64,000 nucleotides of DNA. Source: Cunninghamia lanceolata (taxonomy: Eukaryota; Streptophyta; Pinopsida; Cupressales; Cupressaceae). The position numbers and the translations under genes were made by a program. Of the stretch, positions 46,969 to 58,738 are shown piece after piece. The notes beneath the pieces were generated by a model that saw nothing but the letters and a program-made list of their open reading frames with translations, made no database searches and was not told where the DNA came from. The stretch lies in assembly GCA_027924645.1 (NCBI GenBank), contig BSBN01000187.1:18122001-18186000 (forward strand), in the 5' to 3' direction. Numbering within the stretch: the stretch's first letter is position 1; every line of letters begins with the position of its first letter.

Positions 46969-48918
46969 ATGCCTCCAAAGAACCAGATGGCAAGAGAGAA
47001 TGCTGAGTTGAGAGAAGCCTTAGAGGCAAGAGAGAAAGAGCTGAGGGACAGAAGAGAATAGGATGCTGCCAGAGACAGAGAGCTGAGGCAAGTAAGAAGG
47101 GAGAATGCAACAATCTTGGCAAGATTGGAAGCATTAGAGAAGAATCCAAGAAAGGATGAAAAAAATGAGTCAGAAGAAGATGAGGATGCAGATGAGAATC
47201 CTCTTGAGGATGAGTTAGATGTTGAAGAAAAGAAGTTTGTAAGATTGTTGAAGGCAGTCCAAGGAAGTGGAACTAAGGCAAACATAGAGCTACCTATCTA
47301 TCAGGGGAAGATGGATAGTGAAGAAGTGTTAGGGTGGATAGATGCCCTAGAATTTTTTTTTGAATATGAGGAGATGAGTGATGAGAAAAAGATTAAGTTT
47401 GCAAAAACAAAACTGAGAGGAACAGTACTTACCTGGTGGAGTAGTGTGCAGATAGAGAGAATGGCTAGAGGTGCATCAAAAATCACTTCTTGGAGTAGGA
47501 TGAAGGACATGATGAAAGACCAATTCCTTCCATCTGATTACTCCATTTAGACAAAGAGGATGAGGCAGAATTTGAAACAGAAGGACATGGATGTTATGTC
47601 CTATACTGAGCAATTTCATAAGCTTAGTATTAGAGGTGGATTGGAAGATGAAGAAGAGAAAGTGGCAAGGTACCTTAATGGGCTTAAGTATAACTTGCAG
47701 GATGAGATTGGGTTGGCAGTACCAAAAACACTTGGAGAGTGTTTTCAATTAGCCATCAGGGCTGAAGAGAGAGTGAAGAGGAAGTAAGAAAGGCAAGGAG
47801 GTTATGGAAGAGGAAACAGAGGTAGGGGCAAACCTACTAATGAAGTTCAGAACAGCAATGAGAAGGGTAAGGAGTTGTCTACAGAACAGAGAGGTGGATA
47901 TAGAGGTGGAGGTAGATTTGGATCAGGAAGAGGAGTGTTCACAGGTAGGTGTTATCACTGCAATGAGGTGGGACACACATCTTTCAACTATCCTAAGAAG
48001 GATGGTGTTGACAAGACCAAGGATAAAAGAGTTCACTTGGCACAAGAGGAGGAGAAGCCAGAAGAACCAGAGATGTCGTCAACCTCTCCAATGATGGATG
48101 GAGAGATGCTCATGGTGGAAAGGAGTAAGATGCAGCAACCACCACAGGTATCTATTTTCAGAACTAATTGTTTGAGCCATGGCAAGATATGCAAGTTGAT
48201 TGTAGATTCAGGTTCTCATGATAACTTAGTTTCTTGGGAAATGGTGAATAAGTTGGGGTTGAAGACTTTTGATCATCCCAGTCCTTACCATGTCACTTGG
48301 GTGAGTCAAGAGCAGCAGGTAATGGTCACTAAGAAGGCTTATGTTGACTTCACAATTGGTCCATATCAGGACTCTGTTTTATGTGATGTTATTCCTATGA
48401 CATGTGGGCATGTAATCTTGGGCAGACCATGGCAATATTTGAGAAGGACAATTCATGATGGGTATACTAATACCTATGTAGTGCACAAAGATGGTAAAAA
48501 GTTCAAATTGATTCCTTTACCTTGTGAGGAGAAGAAGGAACAGGTTACAATTTGCTTTGGACAGAAATTAAAGTTGAATGTGCAGGTTAAGGATGATTGC
48601 ACACAGCAGCAATAGTTGCAACAGAGTAAGGTGGATGACAGTCCTAGAGAACAGCAGGCTTGGGACTTGAGTCATGTTCAGGTTGGGGACATTGAGTGTC
48701 CTATAAGGAGCCAGAAGAAGGAAAACAAATAGCAAAAGGTACAAGGAGGAATGAATCAGATTGTCCAGTTGAGAAGAGCTGAAGCATTATAGCAGCAAGG
48801 TCCTAGGCAAGGACACCAAAACAAGTTTTATGGTACTAACACTGTTTACAGGAGCCATATAGGTTGGAGACGGAGGAAGATAACTCTGGGAGAGTTCGTG
48901 TTCCCTCTCACCAGTTAG
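46969..48918 (+). pseudogene. Element B gag-protease frame (650 codons, six in-frame stops)
   Basis: A single frame from ATG 46969 with no frameshift. It has a coiled-coil N-terminus rich in Arg/Glu repeats, an acidic stretch, and the gag core (VLGWIDALEFFFEYEE, TWWSSVQIERM, YTEQFHKLSIRGG; 47320-47640). A Gly/Arg-rich region and a zinc knuckle CYHCNEVGHTSFNY (last Cys replaced) at 47950-47992 follow, then protease (LIVDSGSHDNLVS at 48195-48230; HVILGRPWQYLRR at 48410-48450). A Gln-rich tail runs to 48918 instead of RT. Internal stops are TAG at 47059, 47548, 48613, 48730 and 48790 and TAA at 47785, all at plausible Gln codons. Confidence 0.88.
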
Positions 48919-49001
48919 AGGAACATCCCAACAAGATGGAAGAATGGATGGAGCAGATCCCCTAACTCTTGGGACAAGAGTTTTCATCATGCCGGGGAGT
49001 A

Positions 49002-50699
49002 TGGTGCAGGAGCACCTAGATATTTTAGCTTTGGTTAATATTCAATCTTCAAGTTGATTTGTTTGATCTTCTAGAAATTGTTCTGAGTCTACAAGGTCCT
49101 TGAGACCATGCTATATTGTAATAAGGCTTGAAAGCCATACTAGTAAATGGACTATGCCCTAATGTCTAAATGAACCTATTGTTATGTTGTTAAGTCCTAG
49201 TTAGGACAGTCATGTTAGTTTGCAAGAGTCATTAAGTTTTAGTGTTTGTATAGGATAGTCATTTTTTAAAATTCTTCATGTTTATTAGCCTAATGGCATG
49301 TCAAAGGATTGGAAAGATGTAACACCTTGTCATAAGTTAACTACATGTCAAAAAGCAAAGATTAGTCACTGTCAAAAACAGTTTCAAGGCAGAAAGTTTC
49401 TATTTTAAGTGTTGTAGTTCAAATCAAGAGGAAAAACTGATGGTCTTGGGCAGTTTTTGATCGACCCAAGCATTGCATGCAAATGCCAAGGCTTGTATTA
49501 AGCCAAGAGAGATTGTATTGTGCAAAAATATTCAATAGATTGGAGAAAAAATAACAAAGATCACTGTCTTTTCCTTTTTTTTTGTTTTTCTGTGTCTTTT
49601 TCACTGTTCCCTGTCCGTACCTGCGCTTGTACGGACCTGCCATAGTTCATGTATGCATTGGATGATTTGAAGACTGAAATAGCTTGGGCTTAAAGCTTGT
49701 TTGAAGTCTTGACAGTAAACAGGATGGAAGATAACATTAGTTTTCACTAAACTATTTTTCTTGAATTGCTGTTCAATTCTGAAATTGACTATTTTTCTAC
49801 AATTTTCCGTACCTGTACAGAATTTTCATGGCATAAGGGTATAATGGTTGGATAGGGTGTTGAATGATCTTTGCATTGAACCTTGTTTGGACTTCTACCA
49901 TCAATCTTGCTAGGAGAAATCACTGATTTACTATAGACTGTCCTAAAGCTGCTGTTACAACCATGAATTTGTTGTTTTCTGCACAAATCCATTCTTGTAC
50001 AGTCAAGTAGGGGTTGGTATTGGTGTTGGCTATTTAGGGCATTGAGTTACCTATTGTTTACAATTGGTTTGGGTTTTTAACACCCTTATTTAGCTCTACA
50101 ATCATCTTTAATCAGAAAACAGGTTGGAACCCTGAATCAGGGTAATACTAAGCAATCTAATAGATATTTCTTCTTTCCATTGATCCCTTCTGTCACTGAT
50201 CAATGGAATGATCTATATACTAGTTAAAGTATATCTTGTAATGGTTTTTAGAGGCATGAGGATGGTTGATATTGAGAGTTCCAAATGAATGACCCTGCAG
50301 AGTTGTATGTTGTGACTTTGGAGAAGGACAACAATCACTACAAGGTAGGAATAGGTAAATTTGATGAATTGTTTCTTTGGCAATGAAGACAATAGGCATG
50401 AAGGTATGTGATTGGCTTGGCATGTTTGATTAGACCAAGTTTGTGTTAGAGGGAGATTACTCCAAGGTGGATATTAGGACTTTCCTGCTCTTGGAGCTAT
50501 GAGATTGTGACTGCCCATGAGGGGTATGATAGGTGTTGCTGTCCTGTAGGGTCTGTATAGTGGTTTGACAAGAAACCTTGATGGAGTTGGCATCCTTGAA
50601 GGTGTAGAATGAAGTTGTTGGGTCAGAGACCATATGTTGGTCATGTTGTGATATGCAAAATGCTAGTATGAAGCTGATTGGTTACTTTGCTCTGCATCA
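49002..50699 (+). repeat. Element B 3' LTR
   Basis: 1698 bp, preceded by the PPT. It starts TGGTGCAGGAGCACC and ends CTGCATCA, directly abutting the rest of chromovirus A's right LTR (GCATCCTAGG). Confidence 0.88.
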
Positions 50700-51525
50700 G
50701 CATCCTAGGTTGAAGAGCAATCTTGCATCAACTAAAAATATTTTCTTTCTTTTCTTTTCTTTCATTTCAGTAGTAGTGAATAGTCATTTGCAATTTCAGA
50801 ATTTTCTATCACACTTTACGGCATCATCATTTCAGATCTTGCGAAGCAAGAGTTATCTTCTATGCCATGTTAGATACATCATACTCATATTTTAGGAGAT
50901 TTAGATTTGTTTGTGGAAAGTTATTGCTATCAGAAAATCATCATCTTTCACAAAATAGAGCATTTATCAGTCAACATGGTCATACAAGGTTTGTAGAACA
51001 CTTCTGTGACTTGCGGAGCCTAATGGAACATCACACAAGTTAAATTGGACTAGGTAGACCTTCATGGACGACCGCATCAAGTTTCATTCATTTATGGAGC
51101 ATTACCAACAGTTTTAGGCCAGCCTAAATGACTTCTACACGTTTCATCATTCATTGAAGTTTGAGACCTCTTTAGGCCGATGCAGAGGATTCTATGAGCT
51201 GGAGGATGATATATATATATATATATTATATGCATTAGGAATTCAGTTGGTAGTTAGTGATGTGATAAGATAGAATAGATAGATAATTCCTTTCCGGAGG
51301 CACTTCAATGCCATACCTTTCATGTATATTATAACCCAGAAGGCAGGCCTATGAGCCCTTTGATTGTAGCCTACATGTTGCCAGCAAATAAGCATTGTAA
51401 TTGATTGATATATTGAGCATATGAATCTTCCATTGCATTCTATTATTGTGTTGTTTCCATTGTGTTTACTCTAGATGCATGGTTGGACAGTCCCTTCTCA
51501 GGACCCTCCATCCATGACTACACCA
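50700..51525 (+). repeat. Chromovirus A 3' LTR (lacking its first bases)
   Basis: Aligns with the left LTR from its position 11 onward and ends CA at 51525, followed by the CATGA duplication. Contains a short (TA)n run near 51212-51227. Confidence 0.85.
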
Positions 51526-51530
51526 CATGA

Positions 51531-52080
51531 CCAAAGCATCAGATGTGTCAAAGCTAGTTGTAGGGATATTGCAATGAGCATCCTTCCACATTAGAGGTAT
51601 CATAGCTAGTATCTGATCAAGGGGAGATGCATTCTTCCTAGCCAAACTTGTCCATGGTGACACAATAGAAGTGGGAGGAAGCACCGAATCCACCAATCTC
51701 ATAGTAGATACAACCCTCTCCCTAGTATTAGAGACCAAAGCTTCTAGGTTGACTACCTTCCTGGATACGCTAGGGGGGATCAAGAAACCCCTACACAACC
51801 CCTGACAAGATTTGCCCAAAGATGGGCTCCCACCGATATTGCCATGAAATGTTGTTGACTCCTCCTTGAAATCCATCTGAGTTTGAACCCTTTGAGAGGA
51901 TCTCACACTCCTACAAGCATCCAACTAAATGTCAAGGAGGCAAGCATCCTCATACAGACCTCCCCATTTGTCCATGCAACTAGAGTTGGTTTCAGACCCT
52001 TTGTCACCCTCTTCACCATCCTTATCTCCATCTTCATCATCCTCCTCGCTTCCTGCCTAATCCTGGTTTGAAAACCCCTT
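51531..52080 (-). pseudogene. LINE ORF1, N-terminal portion (5' half of the split LINE)
   Basis: The minus-strand frame from about 52060 has an acidic N-terminus (GSEEDDEDGDKDGEEGDKG, one TAG at about 51925-51927 where Gln is likely). A Ser/Thr-rich region follows up to SFDTSDALV at 51531, which connects to MTRVLQIFDVHV at 39530 once chromovirus A is removed. This gives an ORF1 with N-terminal acidic tail, DUF4283 and CCHC knuckle, as in plant L1 elements. Confidence 0.72.
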
Positions 52081-52200
52081 CAGTCTTATTTTACCTATCA
52101 CCTTCATCATAATTTTTATGGTAGAAGTGGCTTCAAGATTGTTAGTGTTGACTATTATTCCCTTGTCTTATGTAGAAGTATAACAGTCTTTCTACTATTA

Positions 52201-52794
52201 TTTGTGATGATAATTTAATTGTATTTCTGGGGTATAATGTAATTGAAACTTCTTAAATAAAATTATAAAATAAATTTAAACTCAAGACATCATTGTTACA
52301 TCCTTTAAAGGCACCTGTCCCTTGTGTTAAGTAGTTATAATAATCTTTCAACTATTATTTGTGATGATAATTTAACTACATTTCTAGTGTATAATGCAAT
52401 TGAAATTTCTTAAATAAAATTATAAAATAAATTTAAACTCAAGACATCATTGTCACATCATTTAAAGGGACCTATCTCAACTGTTTGTGATAACCATTTT
52501 ATCATATTTCTAATGTAATGTGATTGAAATTTATTAAATATTAAAACTATAGAGTAATTGTAAACTCAAGATATCATTGTCACATCCTTTAAAAGGACCT
52601 ATGTTAATTGTTTATGATGATGATTTAACCATATTTCTAATCTAATGTGATTGAAATTTATTAAATATTAAAACTACAGAGTAATTTTAAACTCAAGATA
52701 TCATTGTCACATCCTTTAAGGGACATAATAGTTTGCAATGATGATTTGATTGTATTTTTGGCATAATGTGTTTGAAGTTTATTAAATATTAAAA
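52201..52794. repeat. Degenerate tandem array, about 121-157 bp units
   Basis: At least four and a half units with clear block homology and decreasing length. An isolated similar unit occurs at 53575-53650, so the array was probably once longer and has been interrupted. Confidence 0.75.
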
Positions 52795-52898
52795 CTAGTA
52801 TAGATATCTCTAAAATATCTAACTAAAAGATGGGGAGAGACATCTTTTGGTGTTTGGTGTTTTTTTAGATAGATGTATTTAAGATATCTTTTATCTAG
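52795..52898. mobile_element. Second MITE-like hairpin
   Basis: It starts CTAGTATAGATATCT and ends AGATATCTTTTATCTAG, imperfect inverted repeats. The core GGAGAGACATCTTTT resembles the core of the MITE at 33183 (GGAGAGATATCCTT). 104 bp, non-coding. Possibly the same family. Confidence 0.45.
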
Positions 52899-54179
52899 AA
52901 TTTTAATAAATTATTCACTCCATATCTCCTAAAACACACAACTTTTCCTTTTCCTATTACATAGTTTTCAAAAATTTAATTGAAAACAAAACAAATTGTT
53001 TACTTCATATGTTTAGATATTTTTAAAAATAATTAGAACTAATTTATTTTCAAAGACCTATTTTTGTTAATACATTTGTAAAATCATTATAAAAAATATA
53101 TTTCAATTATAATTTTAATAAAATAAATAAAGAAAAACCTAGTTTTTTTATGAATACTTCCTATTTAACTTATATTAAAAAAGCAATCACCTGTGTATAA
53201 GGCTTTGAGACTTTTATTGGCCTATTAAGGCTATGAGACTTCATGGGTGTGCTTGCCATGGTGAACTAGGGTAAATTTGAGCAAGTAATAGAAAATTTTA
53301 TTTATTTATTTATCTTCTTCTTTTACTTGATGGTTCAAATGTATTATAAAAGTTTATTTTTATTTATAAATTTGTGTTGATAGAAGAAAGATAGTGGCAT
53401 CAAGACAAAAACAAAAAAATGATTTCATTTGTATTTCATATAGTTATATTTTTATTTATTATTAATATTAATATTATGAAATATTAATATTATGTTTATT
53501 ATTAAATATTAATACTTTGACATGTAAATGGTATCAAATTTAAGGTAAATAGTAAATTTTTAACTATATTAACATCCTTTAAAGGGACCTATCTAAATTG
53601 TTTGTGATTATGATTTAATCATATTTCTAGTATTAATGCAATTGGAATTTTGTTCATGCATTATTGTGATTATTGTACATATGTAAATTAATGTCTTTGT
53701 TTATAATAGATATATTATTTATGATGTGATTTTAGTCATTAGACATGTTTAAATATATCTTAGGTATTGTTTAAAGTATTTCAAATTATGCAGATGTGGT
53801 ACTAATTATTGTAAACTTGTGTGGAAGGTACAATAATCATTTTTCCATTGTTAAGGTGCAAGAAGGTGTGAGTTCTACAATTTAAGCAATGCTCCAATGC
53901 CAATTTAGTCTAGTATTCATATTGAGTATCCAATTTAAACCTAACTTGAAACATAACTAACTTTTTGAAGTAAGATTGTTCACGTTAGTTGTTGATCTTG
54001 ATTATGGAGTTGTTTCTTATATTAAGTAGTTATAGTACTCATTTGTCATAATTATGAATTAATTTTGGTGTATTTGTCTTTTGATCCTACAATTTTTTTT
54101 CCTTGTGATTGAATTGATTATAAAGTTAATTAATTGAAATTAATAAAGAGGGCTCTAGGTTTTGAGCTCTACTAGGGTT

Positions 54180-56272
54180 TTGGTGTCTCCTTTTGTGTTA
54201 TCTATCTGATGTCATACCACACCCTTGGTGTAGGATTTTTAGTCTATTGCATTTATTGTGGGCTTGTTTAGCTATCCTTTTATGGCCTCAAACTATCTCA
54301 ACTCAATAGTTTCTATTGGTGTTGAAGGTTTGACAACTTTTGGTGATGGCTCCTCTAAACAAGTGACCCCAAAAATTTGTCCCCAAGGTGTTCTACGAGG
54401 TATGCACTCTGATTCCTCTCTAGATGTGGTTTTGCCCATCCCAGAGTTTGATAGTTCCTACAAATGGCTAGAGAATTTTACTTTGATAGGATAATTTGTT
54501 GGGAGGGTTCCCCCTAAAAGCATGCTTAAATAATGGGTCAATAAGGCTTGGGTTCCACATGGGGTTTGGTTGGACGTTGTTTAAAGCCTTACTAAAGGTT
54601 TCTTTCTTTTCTTCTTCGCGAAAGCCTGACATGTAGAGGCAATTCTCAATCATGGCCCCTAGTTTATCCATGTCTCTCTTTTGGTTTTCCAACCTTGGAC
54701 ACAAGACTTAGCAAAGTGCTTTGTGTTGAGCCTGATAGATTTTTTAGCTTATTCATAGAAGTGTGTCTATGTCAAGATTGACCTCTCCAAGGATTTGAAA
54801 GATACTGTTGACATACAAATTGGTCAAATGCATCATACCCTGCATGTTCTTTATGTCAATTTTCCCAACACATGTTTGAGGTGTCAATCCTCTGACCACA
54901 ATGGCAAGGAGTGCCCCTTGTCCTCTCCTCATAATAAGCCCTCTTCTTGGCCCTCTAAATATCCCACTTCTAGAAATGATGAAGGGTAGACTATAATAAG
55001 AATCTGTAAAAATATTTGTAACTCTAGCAATGGTGGAGTTCAAACCAAGCCATTCATTACTTTTTGTAATCAATCTATCAAGCTAGCACCTGGTGCCCTA
55101 TCAAACCCTCAAGATAAGAGGAAAGAGACGGATCCCCCCACAAGAGATTGATCCAATCAACCTAAATATTCTAGAATGCCTCAACTGGTGTCTATTATTG
55201 TCTTCATAGTTGGAGGTGAATACCCATCCTTCTTCTTCACTAGTGGGTTTGCAAAGGTCTCGTAGTCCACCTAGATGTTCGAAAGAATGAGAAATTATTA
55301 TAGAGGAAAGAAGGGGTGGTATTCCAAACATTCAATTGGGCACCTTTCCTCAAGATGAATTTTTATAGAATCGCTACTCTGCTCTTGTGGAGTTGGCTAG
55401 TGATGATATGCCTCTTGATTTTCATCAATGAATTTCCCCTCCTGGAATGTTTGAGGTCTTACTAACCTCCCCAAGAAGTATATTGTGAGAGATCCTCATT
55501 AGTGATTTACAGAATTAGATGTTCTTTGTTTGCAAGAAGTCAAGATCATTGGCTTTTTACTTTCTACTACTTGCCATGTTATTTGGCCAGCTAGTTCTTT
55601 TCGATTTAGCAATCATGATGTGGGTCATGGAGGTGTTGTCACATTTCTCTCTCCTAGATGGAATTCACATATTATTGATCATGGATGTGACCCCACTGAT
55701 CAGACATTATGGACCCTTTTCAATATTGATAATCATTCTTTTGGCATTATTAATATTTATGCTTCCAGTGACGCTACTTAAAGATCTTCCTTGTGGCATT
55801 GGATCATTGATTCCATGACCACCACCACTTGGGTTTTGTATAGTAATATGGCTGAGATCATGGCTTATGATAAAGATGATTCTCTTCCCATGTGATGGAC
55901 AACTGGTGAAAGGGAATCCTAGTATTACATGCGTAATAAATTAGGCTTTTTTTTATCCCAACATAGGTCACCACCATAATCATTCCCACTGGTTTACGTG
56001 GAGTAATTTTAGGTCTAGACCTGACAAAATTTACAAACAACTTGATCATGCTATGATCTCTAACCAATCTTTTTTCCTTTGCCAGTTGTTTTCCTCTGCT
56101 AGTTGTATCTTTAGCAAATGTTCTTTTATCTGATCATTTACCTATTCAATTTTGCATTGAATGGCAAATTTGCTCATCCCAAGACCAACAAGACTCATTT
56201 TTTCTCAATATTTCTTTGTTGACTTATCAACCCATGTTAGCTTATATCCAACATGTGTGGAATCTTGAATCA
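54180..56272 (+). pseudogene. LINE (L1-type) fragment: ORF1 and endonuclease
   Basis: ORF1 begins near 54258 (MGLFSYPFMASN) and runs into a DUF4283-like region with many stops (SYKWLENFTLIG, FVGRVPPKSMLK, WVPHGVWLDVV; 54460-54600). A zinc knuckle CLRCQSSDHNGKEC (CX2CX4HX4C) lies at 54870-54915. The endonuclease starts about 55435 with a WNV-like motif. It continues as LCLQEVKI, GGVVTFLSPRW and LFNIDNHSFGIINIYAS (55520-55780), then decays. No RT domain: the element is cut at about 56272 by a G-rich repeat. The overlapping frames on the minus strand are antisense shadows. Confidence 0.8.
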
Positions 56273-56351
56273 TGGTGGTGGTGGTGATGGTGGGGGTGGG
56301 GGTGGGGGTGGAGGTAGGGGATTTTAGGGGGTCTTGGCGGGGGGAGGGGTT
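56273..56351 (+). repeat. G-rich microsatellite, G-quadruplex-prone
   Basis: GGT-type repeats pass into TGGGGGTGGGGGTGGGGG, then GGAGG, AGGGG, TAGGGGG and GGGGGGAGGGG. There are more than four runs of at least four G on the plus strand within 80 bp. It lies directly at the truncation point of the LINE. Confidence 0.85.
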
Positions 56352-57474
56352 AGCCATGTATAAATTAGGTAGAAGTAGAGCTGTAATTACAAAAAAAAAT
56401 TAAAATTGAATTAGGAATTGAAAATTTATATCTATTAAATTTCATGTACAACATGTGTTTAAATACATATATTGAAAACTTGGAAATATATAAATTTGCA
56501 TGGTTTAAACAATACATTAAAACATTTAATTACATAACAATGTGTACATATATATGTTCAACCAAGTGACATTTTCCAAGAAAATTTTAAAAGTTACAAA
56601 ATGCAAATCAAGATTTGTGTTTAATTCCATAAATAAAATTTCCTTTAAATGAATACATGATTGCAATTGCAATTACAAAAAGATAAATTTAAATAAATAC
56701 ATTTTGTGAATGATGAGTTCATGCTTATATATATATATACACACCTAATGTCACTAGTAGTAGTGATTTCATACCTAAAGATGGCATAAAGACCTAATGT
56801 TTATGCAAATTGTAAGGCAATAATATCCAAACTCATCACTAGATACATATCACTGTATGGAGGTAATAGACCTAGATTTAAGTCACTAACATATATCATG
56901 CACATAAGAAATTGACTTGTCACAAAAAATGTGTTGTCCGTGTTCCCATCTATAAACTAACTATGTAGTGCTAACTCATAACTTTACATAAACTAGACAC
57001 AAATTATGACACTATTTGCATGCATTTCAATTATCACTTACAAATGATTATTATTTATATAAATCATATTAGTAGGTATAACTTAATCAATAATAATTAA
57101 ACAACTGAATAAGAAAAGTAATCAAAGGTCAAAAAGAGGGTAAGGTTATTCAAATTTTTGAATATTTGAAGCTTTCTATGCATAAATATGAGACCAAAGG
57201 AAAGTCAAGGTAGAGAAAGTTCAGGGATCTATTGACACAAGGCTATGAGTGAGAACTACAACATATAAGAAGCTTAGGTTTGGAAGCAAAGAACATAGGA
57301 ATATGAGAATGCCCATGGGAAAACAAGACTTAGTGAATAAGCATATAGTCACCAAGAATATTAAACAAGCCTACATGGATTGAGATATGTAATTTGATAC
57401 AAGTGCAACATAGAGAAATAAAATAGGGGGTCTAGGGCACAAACATAGAGGCATGACCGTAGCACTTGATCCTT
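56352..57474. other. AT-rich DNA, nothing recognised
   Basis: No frame, repeat structure or RNA gene that I can support, apart from short AT microsatellites (for example TATATATATATACACAC near 56728). Confidence 0.5.
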
Positions 57475-57575
57475 TAAGGTTTAGGGTTTCAAGTTTAGGG
57501 TTTAGGGTTTCAAGTTTAGAGTTTTACAGTTTAGAATTTTAGGGTTTATGGTTTATAGTTTTAGGTTTAGAGTTC
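57475..57575 (+). repeat. Interstitial telomere-like repeats (TTTAGGG), patch 1
   Basis: Several TTTAGGG units with variants (TTTCAAG, TTTAGAG, TTTATGG) in about 100 bp. This is the Arabidopsis-type plant telomere motif, degenerate. Confidence 0.8.
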
Positions 57576-58738
57576 AATCATTCAAATAAATTTTCTTTGT
57601 TGCACTCAATGCATGGCACTAGTATAGGGCACACCTAACTTATGTAACAAGTGGCTCCAATATCAAAGTGACATTTGTTTCTAGTATGCTTGGTGCGATG
57701 AATCCAAGGAAATTAATCATTTTGAAAAACAAGTCATGCTCCACATATTATCATTTTGGTGGAGAATCATATGAAAATTAACTCTTCAAAGAATGTATCA
57801 TCCATTTGGAGAATTTACAAGTCATAAAACCCCATTCTTCTATTTCAATAGACTATATCTAGCATACATTTTTTTGTCCATTTAAATTTGTATGAAAGTG
57901 TGATGGAAAATACAAGAAACAATCAATTTGTTACCTTGGATTATGGTGGTCTCCTACTACCACAATATAGGGATTGTATTCTACAATCTACTTTGTGAGC
58001 ACTCCATATATGTAATATGGAGATGTTAGTGTTCTATGTTAATCACATACAATATTTTATTTGTGTTAGATTCATCATATTGCAACTAAATAAGTTGTGT
58101 GGTTTAGACTAGTAGTTATCATTTTCAAAGGTGAAGCTTTGAACTAGTTTTGAGGCCTCACACCTACATTCATTTCCAACTGGGATTAGTTGGGATTCAT
58201 TTAACATGAATGGTTCAAGGAGAAGGTAGATAAATTTTGTTTTATTAAGCATGTCACCACCATAAGTAAGTCATGATAGAATCCAAAGATGATTACAAAT
58301 AGATATATTCAAAAAGACTTGGGAAATGATATTTGTTGATGTGTGTCCTCCACCAAGTTTTTCATTCAGTTATTATCTAAAATCTCTTGATTCTAAAATA
58401 GGCATGATGATTAAGATGATAGGTTAAGACACTTCCCAAATCCTATAATCTAGTGTCCATGCTGAACATTCCCTTATGTTAGTAAGAAAAATATCCCTGC
58501 CTATAACTTCATCTCTCCCATCACCTCGCAGTCCATTCAAAGTTGTCCTATGTAAACTTGTGTAAATTTTGGTCCCATCCACCTCCATTCCTATTGACTA
58601 CTTTAATCCAATTGAGGTGCTTGAGGTAAAATGACATTTTTTAAATGTTTCTAATGAGTTCATGGCTTTTAAAACCTAATTTACAATCTAGTATTTACCT
58701 ATGCAAGGTCTAACATTTCAAATTTACTTATTTTGCAT
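57576..58738. other. AT-rich DNA between the telomere-like patches
   Basis: No coding potential or known element signature seen. Confidence 0.5.

Larger units (their letters stand above)
45175..50699 (+). mobile_element. Non-autonomous Ty3/gypsy element B (gag-protease only, 1.7-kb LTRs)
   Basis: LTRs at 45175-46884 and 49002-50699 have inverted ends TGATGCAG/CTGCATCA (the right copy begins TGGTGCAG). The PBS TGGTATCAGAGC is at 46889-46900 and the PPT GCCGGGGAGTA at about 48991-49001. The 2.1-kb interior encodes gag and protease and no RT, RNase H or integrase. Yet both LTRs and all priming signals are present, so it was mobilised in trans. It sits in the right LTR of chromovirus A, 15 bp from that LTR's start. 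The right flank is GCATC; the expected left copy is missing (GTGTC is found). Confidence 0.87.
39544..51525 (+). mobile_element. Ty3/gypsy chromovirus A, containing nested element B
   Basis: Plus-strand element flanked by a perfect 5-bp target duplication CATGA (39539-39543 and 51526-51530). The left LTR is 39544-40372. The right LTR is 50700-51525, its first about 15 bp displaced by insertion of element B. The PBS TGGTATCAAAGTG at 40375-40387 is of the initiator-Met type. Internal coding (40559-45120) contains gag, protease, RT-RNase H, integrase and a C-terminal chromodomain, all decayed. The LTRs look about 15% different by eye, making this older than the 17.5-kb gypsy and the copia element. 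Confidence 0.88.
52081..54160. other. AT-rich spacer with degenerate tandem repeats
   Basis: No coding signal. Units containing TTTGTGATGATRATTTAA, a TTAAACTCAAGAYATCATTGTCACATC block and CCTTTAAAGGGACCT recur at 52201, 52358, 52484, 52611 and 52732, and once more at 53601 (periods 157, 126, 127 and 121 bp). A MITE-like hairpin (52795-52898) interrupts the array. Confidence 0.6.

Noticed and set aside
8092..48918. Stop-codon reassignment (TAG/TAA read as Gln), suggested by long frames whose only breaks are TAG/TAA at Gln positions
   Set aside because: The paired LTRs show CAG in one copy and TAG in the other at the same site, some stops replace Trp or Arg, and frameshifts exist elsewhere. 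Mutation of silenced elements explains it.
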